In this document: one piece after another, positions 1-11,048 of the stretch
Layout: each line of letters begins with the position of its first letter
Numbering within the stretch: position 1 is the stretch's first letter
Assembly (NCBI GenBank): GCA_018857735.1
Contig: JABMCL010003271.1
Location: forward strand, 596,001-660,000
DNA: 64,000 nucleotides
Reading direction: 5' to 3'
Source: Alviniconcha marisindica
Lineage: Eukaryota > Mollusca > Gastropoda > Provannidae
Translations under genes and position numbers: made by a program
The notes under the pieces: model-generated
The model's database searches: none
Seen by the model: the letters and a program-made list of their open reading frames with translations, nothing else
Told to the model about the DNA's origin: nothing

Positions 1-246
1 ACGGACGGTATTAAAGATCTACGTTCCCTCCAACACATCAGTCACGGACGGTATTAAAGATCTACGTTCCCTCCTACACATCAGTCACGGTATTAAAGAT
101 CTACATCAGTTCCCTCCTACACATCGGTCGCGGTATTAAAGATCTACGTTCCCTTCTACACATAAGTCGCGGTATTAAAGATCTACGTTCCCTCCTACAC
201 ATCAGTCGCGGTATTGAAGATCTACGTTCCCTCCTACGCATCAGTC
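1..246. repeat. Minisatellite, 39-43 bp unit, six copies
   Basis: Six head-to-tail copies of a unit containing GGTATTAAAGATCTACGTTC and ending in CACATCAGTC are visible, with small insertions in copies 1 to 3. The array starts at the window edge, so its true length is unknown. No coding potential is seen. Confidence 0.9.
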
Positions 247-650
247 ATGAGGCTGTTCCCCCCTGCCACGGTTGAGTAAGTTCCTCAGCCGCTCTGAATC
301 AGGCAGTCATCAAGCCGTAGCAGCCACGGCCATACGTGCAACCAGTATGCGCCTTCAGCACTGACACGCCGGCCAGCCTAGTGTGCCCGCTATGTCTCAA
401 GTGGCCTGCCGGCCACGGCCACTGTGGTTGAACTGACGTGACTTGCCGACTGGGCCCGGCGGGCCACAACAGCCTGGAAGGTTAATAATAATAATAGTAA
501 CAATAATAAAAGTATTTATATAGCGCGAAATCTTTTCCGGAGACAACAGATGTTTATAGACTCAAGACTGTGACGCACCTGTTCAATAACGGCTATTTCT
601 AAACTGTTTTTCACAGCCGTGCCTGTCCCACTATCAGTCTGACGCGCGAC

Positions 651-670
651 TGTGTGTGTGTGTGTGTGTG
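651..670. repeat. (TG)10 microsatellite
   Basis: Ten uninterrupted TG dinucleotides are seen inside the CpG-richer upstream block. Confidence 0.9.
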
Positions 671-825
671 CTGCAACCTTGTGCGGTACATGGGCGCTCT
701 AGAACTTAATCCTCAAATTATTATAGCTCGGTGTCTCCGCCAAACCGGCTTTGTTCGGGCGGAAGGATAACTATGTGTGCGGCTGTGAGTCTCTCGAGTG
801 AGTCACTGGTCCCAATCAGTCTGTG

Positions 826-945
826 CCACTCAAAAAGTCTAACGAAAAACGCTTCTGACTTTATTCACCACTCAAAAAGTCTGACAAAAACGCTTCTGAC
901 TTTATTCACCACTCAAAAAGTCTGACAAAAACGCTTCTGACTTTT
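826..945. repeat. Minisatellite, 41-42 bp unit, about three copies
   Basis: Three tandem copies of a unit built on CCACTCAAAAAGTCTGAC plus AAAACGCTTCTGACTTTATT are visible. The last copy is truncated. The repeat lies in the upstream region of gene 1 and codes for nothing recognisable. Confidence 0.9.
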
Positions 946-3524
946 GTACACAAACTTAAAGAAAAACGAAATTGAATCAAGTTAAGCATATTTCGCGGAT
1001 AAAAATATTTGCATGGACGGTTTTCAGGTCAATTCAGCTGCGTCTTCGGTTTCTCAGTGAGTCTCCCTATTAATAATCATCATCTACCTCACATCCGGCC
1101 AAAATGAACGAAAGAGAAAACCGGCTCTCAGCCTGGAGTTGGAACTGAAGTTTCGGCGGCACAAGTTATGCGTCGGCTCATGGTGGATGGTTCAATCACG
1201 GTCGGGTCACTCAGCAAACCAAACTAGGCCTAATATCATAAGGAGGCGGCCGTCGGAAATCGATCCTGGGATACTTTACTACTGAAACGCCATTTTGGGT
1301 CACAAATCAGTATCATCAGAATCATCCAAACCGCTAAGTCAGCACGGTCATATCAAGCCGGTGAGTAAAGCCGGTTAAGATTTGCAACCGAAAAGCCGTG
1401 CCAGTTTTATCAGTCACTGAGTATGGCGCCACTCAGTAACATTTGATTCTAGTCAGTTACTGAGTAATACCGCGGTGCTTGCCTCCTCAGTAGCCGGGTC
1501 CTACTGGTGTCGGAAAATCGGTCGATCCGCGTCAGTGTACCCGGACAACTGACCTTAGTTTTACAGACTGTAAATGTAATGAAACTCACATTTCTTGCAA
1601 ATTTTGGCTTCATTCGCTAGATATGAAGCTGTTGATTTGAATGGTATTTGTCAGTGTCACGTGACCCAAAATGGCACTTCCTAAAATGTTTCACGAATTT
1701 CCGACTGTAGCCACTGCTGAAACAGTCAGTGGCGACGGCCAGGGCTGGATGTGGGCCACGCAGTTTTGCGCTGTTGGCACTCCCTTCTTCCCTGGTTAAC
1801 AGCGAGACCGCTTCGAAAACGGCATCGAAAACGGCATAGCGGAATGCCAAAGCCGTAGTGGCGGGGTGACTGACCAGGCGTCAAATCATAACTGACCGAG
1901 ACTGGCTATACTATTATTATTTTATGTATTACACACGGTTTGAGCACGGCTGTGCCAGGTCTGTGTGTCTGTTTCAGTCATTGGCAACACCACGTGGTCC
2001 GAGTTTCACGACATTGCATCATCACAAGCCGCGGATAAAAAGACTTCGATTTTCCGGCGCCGTTTCAGTGTATAGTACGCGATGGCAGAGATATCACATA
2101 CGCACGTCAAACATCCCGTAAGTATGTTAGAGTTCGGCGGATTAGGGAAATACCAAAATAACTAGATACACCAAAAGTGTCTGACTTCTTGAACAAGTGT
2201 TGGGTCTCCACAGGAAAGAGAAAACAGCGCTTGCCGCTAGAATGAACTCTCCATGAAACGGGAGCTACCATTGGTTACAAGCACACTGCGTCTGATTGGC
2301 GCGAAGCCTACATGATCTCAGAGAGCTGCGGGAAAACAGACCAGACTGCAAGTCGCGCGTTCCTACTGATGGCTACTAGAATCGTCAAAACACACCCAGC
2401 TTCGCTGCAGACAAATTTCGAGACAATTATCTAGGTAAGTAGTGTAGCGCGAAACCTATCTAGGTCTCCCAGTCTAAACTGCGCAAGGACAGGTGTGAGA
2501 GATGTGTTCGGCCGCATTGTGGTGATGTTGACACAGCCCGCGATACAGCGAACACGTGGCCCGAGCACTGCGGGTTTATGTCAGTGTTTTTTTTTTTTTT
2601 TTTAACGCAGCACAGATTTCGGGCAGGGTAAGGTGACTTGTGAGCAAAAATATCTTACATCTGGTAGGCGTGTTTCGGCTGACGTGCAAGCTTTTCCAGT
2701 TGTTTGTTATGGTAAGGATGGGGGTTGAAGAAAGCTTGATAATTCAGCTAACCGCGTTCCTTTGTCGTCTGAGACGGATTGAGTCATTGATTGACTCAGA
2801 AGAAATTAGAAATGTTGATGATATTGATAGTGATACTGATGTTTTTCGCAGATACAGCGGCTGGCAGTGAGTGGAGCACGCCATGAAGAGATTGGTGAAC
2901 AATTGAAGCATACATGTACACATGTGTAACCAACGATTGCGATTCTTTTTTCTGTTTTTCAGTGGCATCTGTAGCAACTGCAAATGTTGGCTAACACCAT
3001 TTTTGTTTTACAGTTGTTTATGATGGTTGCTCGGTTTTTAGTTCCACGCTGTCACAAGCTTTTGTTGGGTTTCTTACACTTACAGTCATCAGTTTGATTA
3101 ATCTGCTACTACTGTCTAGTACTACTAAAAATGTAAAATGCATTTTCTCAATATCTATTTTTCAATATCTACTGCTGAAGTACTGTTGTTCGTGTTACAA
3201 GTGTTATGCTATCTGTTATTAATTGAAAGATGTATTTAATTTATAACAGAAAATGGGATCTGTAAGTGTGATGTGTGCATTGAGTTTTAGTGTGTGATGT
3301 GCACATGAAGGTGAGATGGGCACTAATGAGTTTGCCTAAATCAGTCAGTGTTGACTGGAACAGTGGAACTGGAAGTGGAAGTGAGAAGAACTGAAATTGA
3401 AAAATGCTTCTTTGCACTGAACCTTTGCCATTGGGTTTTCACTATCTATATATATATAGTCTGATGGCATTAGCCCCCCAACTTCAGTGCATGCATACAA
3501 TGTATAGGTGTGTATGAACTATGA

Positions 3525-3536
3525 TGTGTGTGTGTG

Positions 3537-3581
<45 letters not shown>
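3525..3581. repeat. (TG)n microsatellite
   Basis: A nearly pure TG tract of about 56 bases is interrupted once by TTG near 3537. Confidence 0.95.
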
Positions 3582-3584
<3 letters not shown>

Positions 3585-3867
3585 ATCAGCCTGATGTGTT
3601 CCATCAAGGTGTGATTTGCTGTTGTGATTTGCCTGGTGCTGTCATTTGCCTGGGTACAGTGATGGGTTCCAGGCACATTTGACATCACATAATATATGTG
3701 TAAATTCCCATTATTATTGTAATAACTTTTATGATTTTGTGTGGTTCCCAGTGATTTCAGTTTTCATTGAGCCCAGGGTTGTGTTCAGAACTGAAAAATG
3801 TGGGATCAGGACTGAAATATCAGTGGCACAGACCAAGAGTGTGTGGGGGTTCACTGTCTCTTGAGAG

Positions 3868-3930
3868 ACAAAGTTAAGCGCGACTGAGTGTGGTCACCAA
3901 ATGGATGGGTGACCATTATGTGTTAGGCTT
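3868..3930 (+). mobile_element. 5S-rRNA-like SINE head fragment
   Basis: The segment has AAGTTAAGC followed about 30 bases later by TGGATGGGTGACC. These match in order and approximate spacing the conserved internal promoter part of 5S rRNA (AAGCTAAGC and TGGATGGGAGACC). The 5' half of a 5S gene is not recognisable, so this is not a working rRNA gene. 5S-derived SINEs (the SINE3 class) are known in several animals, and this is best read as the degraded head of one. Confidence 0.55.
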
Positions 3931-4227
3931 TGCACCCACCCTGAGGTTTCTCTGGAGTCAGATTCTGTTATTAATTCCAGTATCATTACCACTTTACCAG
4001 TGTTTAAAAATAAATAAAAACGGAAGCTTGAACACCTATGGATCAGATTCATACGAAATCTATGAGGAGGGGGTTGGAGACACTCGTTGCAAAGCGTATT
4101 GGTTTGTGTGTGCAGCACTTTTAAATACACGTCACTACAGGACTAGCAACACTGACAGAACCCAGTCCTTGACAGGAAGAAGGAGCGCTTTAACAACAGT
4201 GTGACCAGTGACACTGAGACAGCAACC

Positions 4228-4681
4228 ATGGGCAAAGGGAGAGCAGCCAGCGTTGAAGCAATTCCTGAACAGGTGGGGCTCAAGAAACAGATCACGCTGT
4301 TCCAAGGCGTTGCCATCATCGTTGGCATCATCATCGGCTCTGGCATCTTTGTGTCCCCCGTGGGCATCCTCATCCACGTCAAGTCGGTGGGCATGTCGTT
4401 GATCATGTGGGGGGTGTGTGGCCTGTACAACACACTGTGTGCACTGTGCTATGCGGAACTTGGCGCGTCAATACCACAGTCGGGTGGCGAGTACATCTAC
4501 ATCAAACGGGCGTTTGGAGATTTCCCGGCATTCGTGTGCCTGTGGATCAACTTCACGCTGATCTGCCCTGTGGGAGTGGCTGCTCTTAGTCTCATCGCCT
4601 CTCTCTACATCCTGCAGCCCATCTTCCAGGACTGCCTTGTGCCAGCCATCGCGGAGAAGTTTAGTGCCATCGTCATTGTAT
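4228..4681 (+). CDS. Gene 1 coding exon 1 (residues 1-151)
   Basis: This exon encodes the N-terminus, TM1 with GSGIF, TM2, TM3 and the loop cysteine 136. The donor is T followed by GTGAGT at 4682. A GT four bases upstream (GTATGT) would put the next exon out of frame, so the GTGAGT site is chosen. It ends in phase 1. The usual SPKG after GSGIFV is SPVG here, so the family lysine is replaced. Confidence 0.93.
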
Positions 4682-5882
4682 GTGAGTGTTGTCTTTGCTT
4701 CATAAATAGTAGTACCTTCCAACTTCTTAGGTCCATGCTGATGATGTTGTCTGTTGAACCGAGTCATGAAGTGGTGTACACATGGTCATGATTATAAATT
4801 ATACCAGTGTGTAGGCTGTTGCAGGGATCACGTACACTTTCAAGAAATTCTGAACTGTACAGCAAATGCATTGTCTTGAAAGAAACATGTATGGTACTGG
4901 TTGTTGGTACGTATACATGTGCGTAACCAAACATGACACTGAGCATGTCAAGTGAAAAGCAGCTTTTGCATGTCATTACTTGGTGATCAGCATTATATTT
5001 GTCATGTGTCAAACTTGAGTTTATTGTTTTTTTGTTACCATGCAGTTTTGAATGCTGAACCCATGACCATGTTCAGTCATGCAGAACACTGTTGTCACTA
5101 TTGACAGATATGGATTACTATTATTAATACTAGTATTAGATTATTAGTATTGGTATTACACAGACTGGTAACTACTGAGGTGATGTTTGCAAGTGTGACA
5201 AATGCTCCTGATGAAGTAAAACACTGAAAGGTATGAACTATGATTGATAATGACTAAATGAGCAATTGTTCAAAATCAAATCCCATGCATTTACAATACA
5301 CCCAAAGAGTCCAGATTTGTATGACAGACTGCATTTTAATTAAAGGCATTAAGTAGTCTCTCTCTTTTCACTCAGTCTCTGTCACTCTGATGTGGTGCGA
5401 AATCAGTTGTCAGAACATACCAACTTTGACAATGACAGCTGCCAGTCCAGGGTGGGTGACGTTGAATGAGGTCAGTGGTAGTTCACTGCCTGCATCACTT
5501 TCTGGCCACATTGCTAGTTTCCTGCCGTTTATATGTCTGTGGGACCAAACACATTTTGCAGTTCAGCATAATGTTACAAAAGGCAATGCAAAAAACTCCG
5601 ACGACTTGTTTTTTAGTCGTGGTGATAGTTTTGAACCAGTCCCTTCCACTAGCTTTAAGCTGACTGACAATTGGCTGCCTACTCAAGAAAGTAAAGAAAC
5701 CAGTCAGGAATCTGCGAATACTAGTGAAAGGTCAAGATCTATCCAGGCACTGGTGAAAACTGTTGATAACCAGGAGGGTCCCAAGCTTGAGTATACCAAA
5801 TATAGTGCTGTTAAGTGTTATTCATCAGCCATATCAGGCTTGCATAGAATTCTGCAGTCGGCACAAGATGCTGAATTTTAAA

Positions 5883-5956
<74 letters not shown>

Positions 5957-8900
5957 GGATAGCTTTAAAAAATAAAAATCACTGTCTGTATGTCTAGCCT
6001 AATGTTGGGTTGTATGCATTTTTGTGGAAACTGCGTTTGCTATAGGCAACTTCTAAAAAGTGCAACCCCTGGATACTGGCTTTTTAATTTTTTTATCAGA
6101 TGGTGATATTGTCAATTGAACTTTCCTGGTAACAGATGTTACACAGGTCTGTATTGATTACTGGCTGTGTCATTACTACTAGATAACTAGTGCTAATACC
6201 TGCACAGACTGGTATTATCAATAGCACTGTGTTATAGTACAGTTTAATTTTACAGACTGAGCACTGATTTAAGTTAAAATAAACTGTGGACCATGTGACT
6301 GTGAGCCAGCTGTTTACTGTGTCCTGATCATTGATGACTTTCAACTGGTATCTTCTTAGACAGAGTAAGACTAATACTATAGGGTAACTGTGCTTGTGTG
6401 ATTGGTTCTGGGGTGACCTTGTATGGTTGACAGGACGTAAATTTATACCAGAACTAACCAGTTAACTTTCCTGAAGATGTGACCTTGATTAGTGATGGAA
6501 CTGACAGACCTTGTATAATAATTACTGAATGCCTACATGCCTGGTGATACTGATACAATGTTAGTTACAGATGAATCAGGGATCAGTTACTGTGTCCCTT
6601 GTGTCAAATAATATTATTATAGTAATTAGTATTAGTAAGTTTAATAGTAAATATTGTTAATGTTATAAAGTATAAAAAATATGACAACAATAATACTATA
6701 GTATATTTATTGCTCGGTTCAGTTTAAAGTATTGTTACTAGTTGTTAATATTTAAACCCCGTTGTTTGTTGATCTATTTTATGAAATGACACTTGCACAG
6801 AATGTGCTGTTCTTCCTAATTCAATCTTAGTATTAATATTAATATAATAATAACCCAGGATGTGATTCCATCCTGTTTTTCAGTGATATTTTGCTTTTAG
6901 GTTTTCTTGCACCTAATCACTGTTATTCTGTCATTGTGTTAATGAGGTCAGAAAGATTAAGTACTGCAAGTGCAAGCATACATGTGCATGATTACCTGGC
7001 TGTGACTGAGAGAAAGAGTGTGGTGGTGAGTGGGAGGGAGGTGGTCAGGGTGTGTGTGTGTGTTTATATGAGTGTGTGTGTGTGTGTTTATATCATTGTG
7101 GTGTGTGTGTGTTTATGTCACTGTGGTGAGTGTGTGTTTATATCACTGTGGTGTGTGTGTGTATGTGCTGAGAACAGGATTTTCAATAATAACCTGCATC
7201 ATTACACGATACGTATACATGCATGGTGTGTTGCAGGTTTGCTGGTGATGATCAACTGTCGCAATGTGAAATGGGTCACAAGGCTGCAAGTGATCATCAC
7301 TTCCTCCAAACTCATCGCTCTTGCCATCATCATCATCATCGGCTTCGTCTATCTTGGACAAGGTAAAGACACTGGATGTAAATGTTATTCTAAACACTGA
7401 AGATGATGCACTAATTTAACATTAACAATATAGTATATTAACAGTAACACATTAATATTGGCAAAGACCACCTCCACCACCACCCCTGTCCCATGGGTCA
7501 TGAGGAGCCGCAGCGGCAACAACACCAGTAATTTAAAATTAATAAATGACAACAACAACAACAATACTTGATTGAATTTGATGGAAAATACATTGAAATG
7601 CAAACAATGACAATGTCAATAAAACAGTTTGAAAACTAGGGAACAACAATTTGAACTTTGCAAGTGTTGTGGATTTGCTTTGTGGCATACACAAAAACAG
7701 TGTGTTGATGTGCTTGGTGTCATTTTTTGCATAGTGTCAATGCTGTCAATAAAAAAACAGTGTCATCTTGCTTGGAGAGCCCTGACCTGATGGTCACCAT
7801 TGACTGTTAAGTGATATAAATCTCAAAGCTGTTGACCTTCGCTGACTGGGCAACACACTGACTGTTTTATTGTATTTCTGAGGGCTGCCTGTTGATCATT
7901 ATTATAGATCTGTGGAAGAACCAAGTTGGAGATAAAACCCATCAGACACAAGATGTTTTAACATTTTATAGATCTGTGGAAGAACCAAGTTGGAGATAAA
8001 GCCCATCAGAGACAAGATGTTTTAACAACAATTTTAAAGAAGGATTATGTTTGTGTTAAAAGAAAAGGTACAGTAACACAAACAGTCTTGTAAGTTCTTT
8101 GCTAAGTAAGTCTGTGCATTGAGAGGGGAAGAGTTGTTGGGGGGGGGGGGGATCTTAATTTTTATGCTGAAAGGATGATTTACTGTACTCTGTAGTGTTA
8201 TGAATGCCAGTTGGGCAATGACTGAGACAGAGAGAGGGAGAGAATGCAACTGATGGAAGTTAAAGTTATATAAACTTAAAGTAAAAATTCTGTTGACAAA
8301 CTACATTGATGTTACCTAACAGACACAAATCTTTTTGGGGGACAAAAATAAAGAACTACAGAAAATGGTTTCACAAAATGACACGGTCATTTGCATAGTC
8401 ATGACAGACGGATATAAATCTTTACAACCCCAACATCAACTTTTGTTGACAGCCACCCAAAGTATAAAACAAATTACTGAAATAACTGTGTGCAGTATGG
8501 CTGTATACTGTGCTGTGCATGTGAACAGCACACAGTGAAATTATAAATCAAGGCGAATGGCCTATGCAGACTTGCATGACTGTGGAAATGGGTCAGTGGG
8601 TAAGTCTAGAGGTCCCATTATCACATAAAATATATCAGTGTCAGAGACTTGGACAGGCGTACGCCACAAGAGACACGTTTTACCAGGTTTTATGTGGTGG
8701 GTACAGTGGGTCTTCCTATTGCTACATAACAGAGAGGTTTGCAAGTCCTGGTCTCATGCTCCATTCTGTTTTGTCTGTTGAAAAAGATTGCCCTCATATG
8801 ATCTACCTCTTAGTACCTCTACCAGGTTGTGGGTTAAACACCAATTACCTACTTACTGACTGACTTACTCAGTTACTATATGAAAGAAAGCATCTTTTGA

Positions 8901-11007
8901 TCTCTGCGATGTGTGTTGCTCTGAGTCTGAGTCTGACTGTGTGGTTGACAGTTGTCTAGTTTGTTCTTTAGTCTGTCTGTTGATCCCTGTGGAGGTGGTG
9001 TGGTCAGAAGCTAGTGGTGAAGTCAGTAGGCTATTTGCGGTGGAGAGGTGGTGTGGTTGAATCCCAGTTGGGGCACTGACCTCCTCTCCCTTCTCCTTGG
9101 TCTCAGGCTCTCACTTTGGGGAGGAGGGGGAGGGGGTTCAGTGCCTAGGTCACAGGGTGTTGGTGGATTCAGAGCCTGGTTCTTTGCCTGATCCTTGTCC
9201 TTGATTGTCATTTTCAAACACCAAGGCATGTGTGTGTGTGTGTCAAAAGCTCCAGTGGTGCTGGCACTGACCTGAGTAAATGTTGCCCTGGTCGTCCTTA
9301 GTGAGGAAAACCCGCAGAGTTTCAATGCCATGTTTAATGAGGAAAGCCGTCAGAGTTTTCATGCCATGTTTAATGAGGACAGCCCTCTGAGTTTTTCATG
9401 TCATGGGCTTAATGAGGGAAGCCCACTGGGTTTTCATGCCATGTTTAATGAGGAAAGCCCTCTGAGTTTCTCATGTCAAGGGCTTAATGAGGGAAGCCTC
9501 TGAGTTTCTTTTGTCATGTCCTTAATGGGGAAAACTCACTGAGCTGAGTTTCTCATGGCATGTGCTCGGTGAGGATAGCCCTTTGAGTTTCTCATGTCAT
9601 GTGCTCAGTGAGAATAGCTGCCTGAGATCCTCATGTCATGTGCTGGTGCTTGGTGAGGAATGCCTTTTGAGTTTCTCATGTTACTCAGTGCTTAGTGAGG
9701 AAAGCCTTGAATTTCTCATCACTCATGTCATGCACTCAGTGACTGAGTTTCTCATGTCATGTGCTTGATGAGGGAATCCTTTTGAGTTTCTTTTGTTGCT
9801 CTGTGCTTAGTGAGGAATTTACCATGTCATGTGCTTTGTGAGGAAAGCCATCTTTTCTCATATCATGTCCTTGGAAAACAACCTGCTGAATTTTGCATGC
9901 TAGCTTCCTTAGTGGGAGAAGCCCACAATTTGCATGTTATTATATTCTTAGTGAGGAAAGTCCCTTGGAGTTTTCTAATGTCATGTGCTTAGTGGGGAAA
10001 GCCCTCTGAGTTTTTTATGTTATGTCCTTTGTGCTGAAGGAAAGACCTTAGAGTTTCTCATGTCATGTCCTTTGTGCTGAAGGAAAGCCGTCTGAGTTTC
10101 TCATGTCATGTCCTTTGTGCTGAAGGAAAGCCGCCTGAGTTTCTCATGTCATGTCCTTTGTGCTAAAGGAAAGCCCTCTGACTCTTGAGTCTGAGTTTCT
10201 CATGTCATGTCCTTTGTGCTGAAGGAAAGCCCTCTGACTGAGTCTGAGTTTCTCATGTCATGTCCTTCGTGCTGAAGGAAAACCCTCTGACTCTTGAGTC
10301 TGAGTTTCTCATGTCATGTCCTTCGTGCTGAAGGAAAACCCTCTGACTCTTGAGTCTGAGTTTCTCATGTCATGTCCTTCGTGCTGAAGGAAAACCCTGG
10401 GACTTGGAGTCTGAGTACTGAAACTGAATGAAAAGCTGGGAAAGAACAGTACTGAAGAGCTGGCAAAGACAATAATTAGTCAAAAGAAGCATTGGAGAAA
10501 CAAGACTGTTGAACTTCATTAGACTAGAGAGAGAGAGAGAGAAAAAGCAGTGTTGGCTTATAACTGCCTGTCTCTGCCTGGGAATAATTGATCAATATGC
10601 AGAGAAAATTAGGTCAGAAAGTGATTAAGTGTGTCAGTAAGTGAATAACTGAATAAGCATCATTATCAAAGCATTTCATTTTCAGCAATGGTTGAAAACA
10701 ACTTACTTGTAAAGAGGAACAAAAGTAAAGGTCTCCTGACTCCTGTACAATGTGAATAGCTGGCTGGTTTTTTTTTGTTTTGTTTTTGAGGGGTGGGGGT
10801 AGGTGGGATCTTTTAGTCAGTGCTCAAAGTCAAAGATGGCAGCCTTGGGGACTGTGGTCACATAATGTACACAGTACTACAACATAAATGAATGTTTTTG
10901 TTTTTTTAACAGTAGAATACTGTGGTTTGTACAATGGAGGGAGGGGGGGGAAGACTGGTTAGGACAGCAGAAAATGTTAACCAGTGTCAAAATGTCTAAG
11001 TACTCTG

Positions 11008-11048
<41 letters not shown>

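Larger units (their letters stand above)
247..2434 (+). promoter_or_regulatory. CpG-richer 5' flank and probable untranslated exon 1 of gene 1
   Basis: This stretch is richer in CG dinucleotides than the introns and intergenic DNA around it. It has no believable long reading frame. It ends in a strong splice-donor match, CTAG followed by GTAAGT, at 2434/2435, which would make the end of this block an untranslated first exon of the SLC7 gene that starts coding at 4228. A second donor-like site (CCC followed by GTAAGT) lies near 2119. No TATA box or start site could be assigned. The promoter role is inferred from position, composition and the donor only. Confidence 0.4.
2435..4190 (+). other. 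Probable 5' intron of gene 1
   Basis: No coding exon is visible between the donor at 2435 and the first coding exon. The stretch holds a poly-T run near 2590, a (TG)n microsatellite at 3525-3581 and a 5S-rRNA-like SINE fragment. Candidate 3' splice sites lie at 4115 (TGTGTGCAG) and 4140 (CACTACAG). Which one is used cannot be decided from sequence alone. Confidence 0.4.

Noticed and set aside
1..246. Direct repeats that might resemble a CRISPR array
   Set aside because: The repeats are contiguous, with no unique spacers of constant length, and the genome is animal. It is a minisatellite.
4678..4681. GTATGT at 4678 as the exon 1 donor
   Set aside because: It would leave exon 1 in phase 0 while exon 2 must enter in phase 1. 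The GTGAGT four bases downstream restores the frame and is a better donor.
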